8,551 nucleotides of DNA from Ruminococcaceae bacterium UBA1785 (GCA_002314555.1 DCGF01000091.1:3417-11967), one strand, 5' to 3'; counted from the first letter of the stretch, positions 1-6,082 are shown. A program made the numbers and translations. Notes: generated from the sequence alone by a model not told the origin.

Positions 1-483
1 GAGGAACTCTACATCGATGTACCTATAAGCGAAGGTTCTTCAGGTTATGTCGACGTCTATGTATATAGCCTTGATGAGGCAGTTTTCACCGAAGGATATA
101 AGACTTTAAGTCAGAATCCTTTAAACGTCACAAAGATGACTGATACTAAGATTGAAGGTACCGTAACTGCTGACAAAGCATGTACTCTCTACACCTCAAT
201 CAACTATGATAAATCTTGGGACGTATATGTTGACGGAGTGAAACTTGACGAGTCAAAGATTATAGCTATAGGCGATTCTCTTCTCGGCATAAAGCTTGAC
301 GAAGGAGAACACAGCATCACTCTCAAGTATCATGCACAGGGACTTATGCTCGGTGCTCTGATAACATTAGTCTCATTAATAGTTCTAATTTCAATAATTT
401 ACATAACAAAAAAAGGTGCTTCAAAAGAAGCACCTTTATCTTTTTATTCTTATTTAAAGAAAAGTGGAAGTGGCTCAAGATAG
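1..483 (+). CDS. YfhO-family membrane protein, C-terminal 160 residues (5' end outside window)
   Basis: The frame is open from base 1 to the TAG at 481-483, so only the C-terminus of a larger gene is present; the internal ATG at 136 is not the start. The visible part has the extracytoplasmic beta-rich segment and last helix typical of YfhO proteins: a 'SINYDKSWDVYVDG' stretch (residues about 66-79), a 'GEHSITLKYHAQGL' stretch leading into one hydrophobic helix (about 115-135), then a Lys-containing cytoplasmic tail. YfhO proteins are large polytopic membrane proteins of Bacillota linked to glycosylation of cell-envelope polymers such as lipoteichoic acid; the exact role here is unknown. Odd: the final 22 residues (from Gly139) are encoded by an intrinsic terminator hairpin and by the antisense of the next gene, so transcripts stopped at that hairpin would lack a stop codon. 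Family call is confident, function is not. Confidence 0.82.
   Translation, partial: EELYIDVPISEGSSGYVDVYVYSLDEAVFTEGYKTLSQNPLNVTKMTDTKIEGTVTADKACTLYTSINYDKSWDVYVDGVKLDESKIIAIGDSLLGIKLDEGEHSITLKYHAQGLMLGALITLVSLIVLISIIYITKKGASKEAPLSFYSYLKKSGSGSR
408..445. terminator. Bidirectional intrinsic terminator between convergent genes
   Basis: A perfect 8-bp stem GGTGCTTC (415-422) / GAAGCACC (427-434) with an AAAA loop is flanked by seven A's on the left (408-414) and a T-rich run on the right (435-445). It therefore reads as a Rho-independent terminator on both strands. On the minus strand it lies 15 nt past the phosphoribosyltransferase stop with a clean TTTTTTT tail. On the plus strand it lies inside the YfhO reading frame, 47 nt before that gene's stop. 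Confidence 0.88.
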
Positions 484-986
484 ATGATATCATCACGGTC
501 CTGTGCATCACCCTCTGCTAAGATAGCGCACTTACCAACAACGTTAGCGCCAGCCTTTTCGCAGAGAATCTCAACAGCCTTAAGTGATTCACCAGTTGAG
601 ATTACGTCGTCAACGATAAGAACTCTCTTACCCTTCATCTGATCAGCTTCTGCCTTATCAAGGTAGAGATGCTGTTCTCTGTCTGTAGTGATAGAGCGAA
701 CTTCTACGCCGAAAACTTCCTTCATGTAGAGCTTTGTGCCCTTTCTAGCTACGAAGTAAGGCTTACCTGCCTGACGAGCCATCTCGTAACCAAGAGGAAT
801 ACCCTTAGCTTCTGCTGTGATGATGTAATCAAAGTCAGGAACCTTTTTGAGAAGTCCCTCAGCACCCTTTACTGTCATTTCAACATCACCGAAGATAACA
901 AAAGCAGCGATATCAAGATGCTCATTTGCTTCACAGATAGGAAGGTCTCTTGTTACACCGTTAATAGTAATTCTATATGCGTCCAT
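450..986 (-). CDS. Purine-type (adenine/xanthine-like) phosphoribosyltransferase, type I PRTase
   Basis: A 178-residue cytosolic enzyme expected to transfer the 5-phosphoribosyl group of PRPP to a purine base (salvage), giving a nucleoside monophosphate and pyrophosphate. The diagnostic PRPP-binding loop is seen as RVLIVDDVISTGES (residues 121-134), with adjacent acidic residues D126-D127 and the following TG. An 'ITAEAKGIPLGYEMA' segment (56-70) and 'ARKGTKLYM' (80-88) match the APT/Xpt-type fold and lengths of about 170-190. The ATG at 984-986 is chosen because AAAGGTGA (994-1001) sits 7 nt upstream; the longer frame starting at TTG 1004 would use codons that are this Shine-Dalgarno site. 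It is monocistronic, between its own promoter and the terminator at 408-445. Base specificity (adenine, xanthine or other) cannot be told from sequence alone. Confidence 0.88.
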   Translation of the reverse strand: MDAYRITINGVTRDLPICEANEHLDIAAFVIFGDVEMTVKGAEGLLKKVPDFDYIITAEAKGIPLGYEMARQAGKPYFVARKGTKLYMKEVFGVEVRSITTDREQHLYLDKAEADQMKGKRVLIVDDVISTGESLKAVEILCEKAGANVVGKCAILAEGDAQDRDDIIYLEPLPLFFK

Positions 987-1033
987 AAATCTATCACCTT
1001 TCAAGTAATATTACAAAGTAAAATAACAATAAA

Positions 1034-1062
1034 ATTTTATCACTTTACTACTGTATTCGCAA
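1034..1062 (-). promoter_or_regulatory. Probable promoter of the phosphoribosyltransferase gene
   Basis: Read on the minus strand: TTGCGA (1062-1057), a 17-nt spacer, then TAAAAT (1039-1034) preceded by TGA, an extended -10 motif. The start of transcription would fall near 1027, giving a leader of about 40 nt. That is too short for a purine riboswitch, and none is seen. Confidence 0.6.
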
Positions 1063-1111
1063 CTCAATTTATGATAAAGTATTATAAGAAATTTTATAAG
1101 GGATGATAATT

Positions 1112-1840
1112 TTGAGTATTAGAAAAAGAACCGAAATATCTATAGTTTTAAAGTTCTTAGTATTCGCTTTTATGGCCGCTGGAATGCTTGGTTGTACAGT
1201 CGTTAGCGACACATTTATGGGAAGTCCAAGTATTTTCCTCAAATACTTCACTATGCAGAGTAACATCTGGATTGGAGTGCTCGCTTTAGTGCTTGCTTTT
1301 GTCCAGTTAAAGCATCTTAAATCAGAGGTATACGAGTTCTCTAGACCTCTCCTTCTTTTACAGCAGGTATTTACAGTGTCTATTACACTTACCGGTGTAG
1401 TCTTCTGCTTCGTTCTCTTACCTGCTATGCTCGCTACAACTCCAGAATACGCGCCGTACATTCTTCATTGGACACAGATTCTTTTACATGTAATTGTACC
1501 TGTTCTAGCAGTTGTTGACCTCTTAGCATTCACTAGGACGTTCCACTACAACCTTAAGAGATTTGATTTCCTTTGGTCCGCTCTCCCACCTCTTTACTAC
1601 CTAGGTTTTTCTAGAATTGGATATGTAAAGAACTGGGACTTCGGTGGAGCAAATTATCCTTACTTCTTCTTAAACTATGATTCCCCTGCAGGCTTCTTTG
1701 GTTTTTCAAACGAAATGCCTTACTTTATGGGTGTGTTCTACTGGATACTTGTAATCGTAGTTTTAGTACTCGGTGTTTCACTTCTCTATACAACTGTTGT
1801 TAACAAAAGATCCATTAAACTTCGCGAACAACAAATATAA
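1112..1840 (+). CDS. Pr6Pr / FAR-17a/AIG1-like six-helix membrane protein
   Basis: A 242-residue integral membrane protein with six predicted helices (about residues 11-34, 50-67, 82-107, 118-140, 153-169 and 205-229). The 'KYFTMQSNI' motif after helix 1 and 'LLHVIVPVLAVVD' in helix 4 are the hallmark of the bacterial Pr6Pr family, related to eukaryotic AIG1/ADTRP. AIG1 and ADTRP hydrolyse fatty-acid esters of hydroxy fatty acids with a membrane-embedded Thr and His; Thr47 and His126 here occupy corresponding-looking positions (inference). Start choice: ATG 1103 would abut its own Shine-Dalgarno sequence, whereas TTG 1112 has AAGGG (1098-1102) 9 nt upstream, so TTG is preferred; the ATG version is three residues longer. 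It stands alone between a divergent phosphoribosyltransferase gene and a convergent transporter gene, with a terminator 21 nt after the stop. No confident promoter was found. Physiological role unknown. Confidence 0.8.
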   Translation: MSIRKRTEISIVLKFLVFAFMAAGMLGCTVVSDTFMGSPSIFLKYFTMQSNIWIGVLALVLAFVQLKHLKSEVYEFSRPLLLLQQVFTVSITLTGVVFCFVLLPAMLATTPEYAPYILHWTQILLHVIVPVLAVVDLLAFTRTFHYNLKRFDFLWSALPPLYYLGFSRIGYVKNWDFGGANYPYFFLNYDSPAGFFGFSNEMPYFMGVFYWILVIVVLVLGVSLLYTTVVNKRSIKLREQQI

Positions 1841-1861
1841 ATTTAGAAAAATATAAAAAAC

Positions 1862-1894
1862 AACTCGGTAGCAGAAGCTACCGAGTTTTCTTTT
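1862..1894. terminator. Bidirectional intrinsic terminator
   Basis: A perfect 11-bp stem AACTCGGTAGC (1862-1872) / GCTACCGAGTT (1877-1887), loop AGAA, has an A-rich left flank (1846-1860) and TTTTCTTTT right flank (1886-1894). It ends both the membrane protein gene (stop at 1840) and the transporter gene (stop at 1893). Confidence 0.92.
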
Positions 1895-3113
1895 ATACAA
1901 ACATCTCCATCTCTTTTTTGCGAGCTGGCTTAATAAAGAACTGAACTACCAATGATGCAACTGAAAGAATTGTGATAGCTATTGCAGTTGCGAGGTATCC
2001 ACCAGTCTTCATATAGAGTGTGGAGCCGACATATTGACCTAGAAATACAGCAATCAAAAGATTGAAGTTTACAAGACTGAAGTTTGTAGCGTAGTTCTTA
2101 TTTCCAAAGAAGCTTCTAGCAAAGTTTGCGTTAGTTGGTGTAACACCACCGTAAGCAATACCGAAGAGAATAAGAGAAATAATAATAAGCGCAGATGAAC
2201 TAAATATGATTCCAAATGCAAGGAAAAGTCCACCAAGAACGAATCCAACACCGAAAATAGTCATAGTAAGTTCTCTACCACGTCTATCATAGAATCCTCC
2301 AAAATAGAGTCTTCCAAGTCCATTAAATACAGCAAAGAGGCTTACCATCAATGCTGCTTTACCGCTGCTCATTCCAACAGAACCTGAGATAGTAGCAATC
2401 TGTCCAAGAAGTGCTATACCAATAGCAGAAACAAGTGCGCACCAAAGGAAATAAATCCAGAAACTCTGTGTTCTAAGCATCTCTTTTGAAGTAAACTCAA
2501 CGACACCTGTTGAAACATCCTTTTTAACAGCAATCTTCTGAAGTTTCTTATTATCTTCCTCACTCGGTGTGATAACAAAAAGACCACCGATAAGGAAAAC
2601 AAAGACGAACATAATTCCTATTATTGCAAACGCAAGTTTTAATCCGTAATTCAAAATTAAGAAATTAGAAAGTGGGCTTAAAAATAAACTACCAGCGCCA
2701 AAGAACATCAAAAGAAGTCCTGCTACAAGGCCGCCCTTATCTGGGAACCATCTGTTACCGGTTGCCAAAACACAGTTATATACAACACCTACTGCAAATC
2801 CTATAACCACGCCATAGAGAACGTAAATCTGCCAAAGTGTAGTCATATATCCCATAGCATAAAACGCAGCGCCAATTAAAGCTCCGCAGAACCAAGTCAG
2901 CGTCCTATGACTTGTGAACTTTGAAAGTCTAGCTCCTGCGAAACCACCGAGACAAAACATAAACATACAGATAGTAAATGTCCAAGTAAGCTGTGAATCA
3001 TTCCAGCCGTATTCAAGAGCTAGTGGTTTCTTAAATACACTCCAAGCATAAACGAGACCTAGGAAGATCAACATTATGCTGTCACTAAACAAAATTCCAA
3101 AACGTTTTTTCAT
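1893..3113 (-). CDS. MFS transporter, OFA (oxalate/formate antiporter-like) family
   Basis: A 406-residue, 12-helix secondary transporter. Family marks are 'YGVVIGFAVGVVYNCVLATGNRWFPDKGG' split across helix 4 and loop (about 100-128), with the RWFPDKGGLVAG motif at 121-132, and the loop 8-9 motif NGLGR...GGFYDRRGRE (264-281). The helix 2-3 copy (GGFAGARLSKFTSHR, 56-70) is degenerate. OFA members move small carboxylates, including oxalate/formate and other organic acids. Because it follows an acyl-CoA ligase/reductase operon it probably imports that pathway's acid or exports its product (inference). No lysine is seen in helix 11 (about 345-365), where OxlT has its oxalate-binding Lys, so oxalate is unlikely. 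ATG 3113 is chosen for AGGGGA 8 nt upstream; the 21-residue longer frame would read through the promoter palindrome. It has its own promoter at 3145-3173. Confidence 0.88.
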   Translation of the reverse strand: MKKRFGILFSDSIMLIFLGLVYAWSVFKKPLALEYGWNDSQLTWTFTICMFMFCLGGFAGARLSKFTSHRTLTWFCGALIGAAFYAMGYMTTLWQIYVLYGVVIGFAVGVVYNCVLATGNRWFPDKGGLVAGLLLMFFGAGSLFLSPLSNFLILNYGLKLAFAIIGIMFVFVFLIGGLFVITPSEEDNKKLQKIAVKKDVSTGVVEFTSKEMLRTQSFWIYFLWCALVSAIGIALLGQIATISGSVGMSSGKAALMVSLFAVFNGLGRLYFGGFYDRRGRELTMTIFGVGFVLGGLFLAFGIIFSSSALIIISLILFGIAYGGVTPTNANFARSFFGNKNYATNFSLVNFNLLIAVFLGQYVGSTLYMKTGGYLATAIAITILSVASLVVQFFIKPARKKEMEMFV

Positions 3114-3131
3114 AAAAATATCCCCTAAAGA

Positions 3132-3161
3132 AAAAGATGTGCATACTTTAGCACATCTTTT
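3132..3161. promoter_or_regulatory. Palindromic operator enclosing the transporter -10 box; possible terminator of the upstream operon
   Basis: Perfect 11-bp inverted repeat on the plus strand: AAAAGATGTGC (3132-3142), 8-nt spacer ATACTTTA, GCACATCTTTT (3151-3161). On the minus strand the spacer contains the -10 hexamer TAAAGT, so a dimeric repressor bound to both arms would cover the promoter. For RNA arriving from the upstream genes the same arms form a hairpin followed by a T-rich run (3134-3127 region, TTTTTCTTT), a plausible intrinsic terminator. The promoter's own start site would lie within the distal arm, so its transcript would lack the full hairpin. Which role dominates cannot be decided from sequence. 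Confidence 0.65.
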
Positions 3162-3173
3162 CCATTTTGTCAA
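3145..3173 (-). promoter_or_regulatory. Promoter of the MFS transporter gene
   Basis: Minus strand: consensus -35 TTGACA (3173-3168), exactly 17 nt, then -10 TAAAGT (3150-3145) preceded by TGC (extended -10). Predicted start of transcription is about 3138, leaving a leader of about 25 nt that holds the AGGGGA ribosome binding site. It is fully interlaced with the palindrome at 3132-3161. Confidence 0.75.
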
Positions 3174-3174
3174 C

Positions 3175-3192
3175 ACTTTAAACTGTTAAAGT
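3175..3192. repeat. Short inverted repeat just upstream of the -35 box
   Basis: ACTTTAA (3175-3181) and TTAAAGT (3186-3192) form a perfect 7-bp inverted repeat with a 4-nt spacer, ending 2 bp from the TTGACA box. It could be an activator or repressor site, but it is AT-rich and could arise by chance. Confidence 0.35.
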
Positions 3193-3221
3193 TTAAATTG
3201 CTAAACCGAACCACTTTATCT

Positions 3222-3395
3222 TTACATCAAAGAAAGCATTACCCAGCCCTTCCAAGCAAGGCTTAATGCATATGAATTCATAATTTTATCTAGCAATTTA
3301 TCGCCTATCACAGGGATTTTAAAGATAGGAATAAACTTCTTTAAAACATCACGAAGTGCATCGCTAATAATATCTGAAAATTTCTTATCCATCAT
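3222..3395 (-). CDS. Small protein of unknown function (57 residues)
   Basis: An open frame of 57 codons begins 12 nt after the UroD-family stop, behind a near-perfect ribosome binding site: GGAGG at 3405-3401 lies 5 nt from ATG 3395 and 8 nt from the adjacent ATG 3392, so either Met may be used. It ends at TAA 3224-3222. The protein (starts MMDKKFSDIISDALRD) has a charged, amphipathic N-terminal helix (about 4-22), a Pro-containing hydrophobic middle with 'KIPVIGDKLL' (26-35), and a Trp-rich hydrophobic C-terminus with 'AWKGWVMLSLM' (47-57). It has no Cys pair, signal peptide or recognisable domain. Position and ribosome binding site make it the last gene of the catabolic operon, before the hairpin at 3132-3161. 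It may be an accessory peptide for the UroD-like enzyme or the transporter, or the remnant of a longer gene; I do not recognise it. Confidence 0.6.
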   Translation of the reverse strand: MMDKKFSDIISDALRDVLKKFIPIFKIPVIGDKLLDKIMNSYALSLAWKGWVMLSLM

Positions 3396-3400
3396 TCCTA

Positions 3401-3407
3401 CCTCCTA
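3401..3407 (-). promoter_or_regulatory. Strong ribosome binding site of the 57-residue gene
   Basis: Minus strand TAGGAGG directly follows the UroD-family TAA stop and precedes two tandem ATG codons. It is the main support that the small frame downstream is translated. Confidence 0.65.
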
Positions 3408-4643
3408 TTAATATTGACCATAAACGCGAGCAAACTCGTTTACTGCCTTTAAGTTGTCTGGATTACAGTCATCTGTAGAGAGAAGTGACTTATCAGTTGT
3501 ATAGATAAATCCTCCACCTGGTGCACAAGCATCAAATACTTTCATAGTATGCTCAATACATTCTCTCTTAGTGCCAGTCTTAAGAAGCGAGATTGGAAGA
3601 CCACCCATAACTGCATGGTAATCTCCAAGCTGCTTTTTAACTTCACAGATATCATCATTTTCACAATAGAGAATGATTGAACCCTTTGGAAGTTCTTTAA
3701 ACATTTCAAGTTTTTCAGGGCCCCATTCACCTTCAAGAAGTGTACATGTAATTCCGCCCCAACTGTTTACGAGTTCAAGCATTTTCTTATATGTTGGCCA
3801 ATAGAACTTCTCATACTGCTGCTGATTCATGAAAGAAGGAGCATGTGTAGGATTAAAGAACCATGGGAACTTTGTACATTCAGGCGTACCACCTTTTAAG
3901 AAAATGTTATATGCGTTCTTTGCCATACGAGGTGGATCAGAAAGAGCATTAAGGAAAGAATAAAGCTTCTCACATTCTTTAGAATAGCTCTCATAGATTG
4001 CTTCAGTTGCCTCTATAACAAGTTCAGGATGACGTCTCATATCAACTGAAGAACCTTTAAATCCGCGAAGGAAGTCAAAGAGGTTGTCATAAGGCATCTC
4101 AATAAATCCGCCCATAAATGAAGGTGTGTCCGTGATTATTGGAAGAGCCATTCCGCCTCCGCCCATTCCTACAAGGAATCCGCCTGCACCTTTAATAGCG
4201 TTAAGTATTGCTTTTCTTTGATCAGCCTCTGCACCATTAAGGTTTGGGAATTTACGAGGATTAATTACATCAAGGAAAAATTTTGTTGGATCCTTAATAA
4301 GTTCTCTGTATTCCTCCTCTGTTCCCTCCATTGGAGCGATTTCCTTATGCTGAGCTGTAACACCATCGTCAGATGCAAAGTAGGAATCTGCACCAAGTCC
4401 ATCAAAGAATCCGAATGGATGTACAAAAATCGGCTCAAAGAAAGCATCAAAATAGATGTCCTCATAGCACTTTTTAAATGCTGCCACACCCTTTATAGGG
4501 TTCTTCTTTACTTCAGCAATAGTAGTTCCAGCATAGCCATATGCAAATGTTTCAATTTGGCTTGTAATTGGGACTCTATCAGGTACTTGATTTAAACCAG
4601 CTTTTAGTAGTCGCTCGGTTTTTTCTTTTGTAACCTTGCTCAT
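3408..4643 (-). CDS. Uroporphyrinogen decarboxylase (UroD)-superfamily protein, MtaA/CmuA-like methyltransferase candidate
   Basis: A 411-residue cytosolic TIM-barrel protein of the UroD/MtaA/CmuA superfamily. Seen are an N-terminal 'PDRVPI' (21-26), a Gly-rich segment GMGGGGMALP (159-168), strand 'IILYCENDDI' (323-332), 'VMGGLPISLLKTGT' (345-358) and 'APGGGFIYTT' (374-383) near the C-terminus, in the family's usual order. It is longer than true HemE (about 350) and lacks HemE's PVWxMRQAGR N-terminus, so haem synthesis is unlikely. Relatives move methyl groups between methylated substrates, corrinoid proteins and thiols/folates, including aromatic O-demethylases. The usual zinc-binding HxC is replaced by Leu325-Tyr326-Cys327, and Gly occurs where MtaA-type proteins have the later Cys, so chemistry is uncertain. 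Its ATG overlaps the ligase stop (ATGA, 4640-4643) with GGAGG 7 nt upstream: translational coupling. No corrinoid-binding protein gene is in the window. Confidence 0.85.
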   Translation of the reverse strand: MSKVTKEKTERLLKAGLNQVPDRVPITSQIETFAYGYAGTTIAEVKKNPIKGVAAFKKCYEDIYFDAFFEPIFVHPFGFFDGLGADSYFASDDGVTAQHKEIAPMEGTEEEYRELIKDPTKFFLDVINPRKFPNLNGAEADQRKAILNAIKGAGGFLVGMGGGGMALPIITDTPSFMGGFIEMPYDNLFDFLRGFKGSSVDMRRHPELVIEATEAIYESYSKECEKLYSFLNALSDPPRMAKNAYNIFLKGGTPECTKFPWFFNPTHAPSFMNQQQYEKFYWPTYKKMLELVNSWGGITCTLLEGEWGPEKLEMFKELPKGSIILYCENDDICEVKKQLGDYHAVMGGLPISLLKTGTKRECIEHTMKVFDACAPGGGFIYTTDKSLLSTDDCNPDNLKAVNEFARVYGQY

Positions 4644-6082
4644 ATTTTATCCTCCTCTGAAAGTCCAAGTATTTTTATTACTTGTTCTTTTAATTCCTTT
4701 GTCATAACTTTTCCCGAAGATGTTTTTGGAAAGTCTTCCATAAATAATATATACTTCGGAACTTTAAAATCCGCAATATGTTTGCTTAGACGGCTTCTGA
4801 TTTCATCTTCACTTAAATCTACGCCCTCGTTCTTTATGATACAAAGAGCAACTTCTTCTCCATAATGTATGTCTGGAACTCCAAGCGCTTTAGACTGCAT
4901 AATACGGTTATCGTCATATAAAACCGACTCAATTTCACGTGGGCTAATATTCTCGCCGCCTCGTATAATCACTTCTTTTATACGACCAGTAAAAACTAAA
5001 TTATCACCATCCATATGACCAGCATCGCCTGTATGTAGCCAGCCGTCATCATCAATCGTCTTAGATGTTTCAAGAGGATTTTTGTAATAAAGATTCATTA
5101 CATTAAAACCTTTGATACAAATCTCTCCATTACTTAGTATCTTATGTTCAACATTATCTATAAAATGACCAACTGTGTTCATTCTAACTTCAAGCGAATC
5201 ATCAAGACTTGATGTAGTTATAGCAGCAGTAGCTTCAGTTTGTCCAAGACTTGATAACAAAGTCATATTAAGTTTCATCTCAATATATTGGAACAATGTA
5301 GAAGAGTAACCACTTCCACCAATAAACCCAGTTCTAAGTGAGCTTAAAGGATCATTATCAAAATCATGCCTTGATATTAGTGTATGGAAGAATGAAGGTA
5401 CCCCACTAAGAATACTGCAATTATACTTTTTTATAGTATCAACAACATCGCCTGTGTGCATAGATTTCGGCAAGCATAGACAAGCACCGTAAAATAGCGC
5501 TGACATTAAGTTTACCGAAAAGCTAAAGCAATGAAACAATGGCATCGTTACACAGACTCTATCACTTTGTGTGACTCTTAAATCATTTCCTTGGATTAGT
5601 CCCATATTAGCTCTTGCAAAGTGATTTCCTACAATTGCCCTTGGAATAGATGTTGTTCCACTACTGAATAGAATATAACCATCATCAAAAGGATTAACCT
5701 TTTTAAATTCTACCCCACTTGCTAAAGCCACGCTGTCCAAATCAGTTTCATCATTGATTTCAAAAGAAACATCAGTAAGTTTTAGAACTCTTTCTTTTTC
5801 ATCACTATGAAGTCTTGTGTTCACAAGAACGGCAACTGCCCCAAGTTTTGATAAAGCGAGGACTGTAAATACAAATCTTGGATTGTTAGCGCAATCAACA
5901 CCAACATGATATCCAGTTCTAACGCCTAGTGCCAATAGTTTTAAAGCATACGTTAAAACTTCTTTATCAAGTTCATCATATGTCCAAGTCTCATCGCCAT
6001 ATGTTAAGGCTAGATTATCTGGATATTTAGTTTTAGCTTCTAAAAAAGCCTCATAAACTGAAAGTTCACGTAGTGGCAACAT
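4640..6082 (-). CDS. AMP-forming acyl-CoA synthetase/ligase (ANL superfamily)
   Basis: A 480-residue cytosolic enzyme that should activate a carboxylic acid with ATP to an acyl-adenylate and then to acyl-CoA. Motifs in order: phosphate loop 'ILFSSGTTSIPRA' (137-149), 'MPLFHCFSF' (180-188), 'SLGQTEA' (278-284), 'GWLHTGDAGHMDGD' (347-360), 'TGRIKEVIIRGGENISPREIE' split by the hinge region (365-385), and C-terminal 'PKTSSGK' with catalytic Lys458. All catalytic blocks are intact. The phosphate loop is unusual: Ser145 and Arg148 replace the common Gly and Lys of SSGTTGxPK. The ATG immediately follows the etfA TAA with no intervening base; GGTGA (6092-6088) inside etfA is the likely ribosome binding site. 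Placement next to Acd/EtfBA suggests it makes the enoyl-CoA substrate they reduce, as CarB does for caffeate; crotonobetaine-type or other unsaturated acids are alternatives. Substrate not determinable here. Confidence 0.9.
   Translation of the reverse strand: MLPLRELSVYEAFLEAKTKYPDNLALTYGDETWTYDELDKEVLTYALKLLALGVRTGYHVGVDCANNPRFVFTVLALSKLGAVAVLVNTRLHSDEKERVLKLTDVSFEINDETDLDSVALASGVEFKKVNPFDDGYILFSSGTTSIPRAIVGNHFARANMGLIQGNDLRVTQSDRVCVTMPLFHCFSFSVNLMSALFYGACLCLPKSMHTGDVVDTIKKYNCSILSGVPSFFHTLISRHDFDNDPLSSLRTGFIGGSGYSSTLFQYIEMKLNMTLLSSLGQTEATAAITTSSLDDSLEVRMNTVGHFIDNVEHKILSNGEICIKGFNVMNLYYKNPLETSKTIDDDGWLHTGDAGHMDGDNLVFTGRIKEVIIRGGENISPREIESVLYDDNRIMQSKALGVPDIHYGEEVALCIIKNEGVDLSEDEIRSRLSKHIADFKVPKYILFMEDFPKTSSGKVMTKELKEQVIKILGLSEEDKI

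Noticed and set aside
987..1004. N-terminal extension of the phosphoribosyltransferase from TTG 1004
   Set aside because: The extra codons are the Shine-Dalgarno sequence of ATG 986.
669..1106. 145-codon plus-strand open frame
   Set aside because: Antisense to the phosphoribosyltransferase gene and its promoter; no ribosome binding site or recognisable domain, and Cys/Ser-rich composition typical of antisense reading.
1069..1461. 130-codon minus-strand open frame
   Set aside because: Antisense to the six-helix membrane protein gene, which has clear family motifs; no support for this strand.
3114..3176. N-terminal extension of the transporter (21 residues)
   Set aside because: It would translate the promoter palindrome and has no ribosome binding site; ATG 3113 has one and matches the family start.
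3114..3221. Riboswitch or long attenuator leader before the transporter
   Set aside because: The predicted transcript start near 3138 leaves only about 25 nt of leader, and no known riboswitch core is seen; the hairpin is better explained as operator/terminator.
4218..4595. 125-codon plus-strand open frame
   Set aside because: Antisense inside the UroD-family gene; no ribosome binding site or family resemblance.
3408..4643. True HemE (uroporphyrinogen III decarboxylase)
   Set aside because: The HemE N-terminal PVWxMRQAGR signature is absent, the length is greater, and the neighbours are not tetrapyrrole genes.
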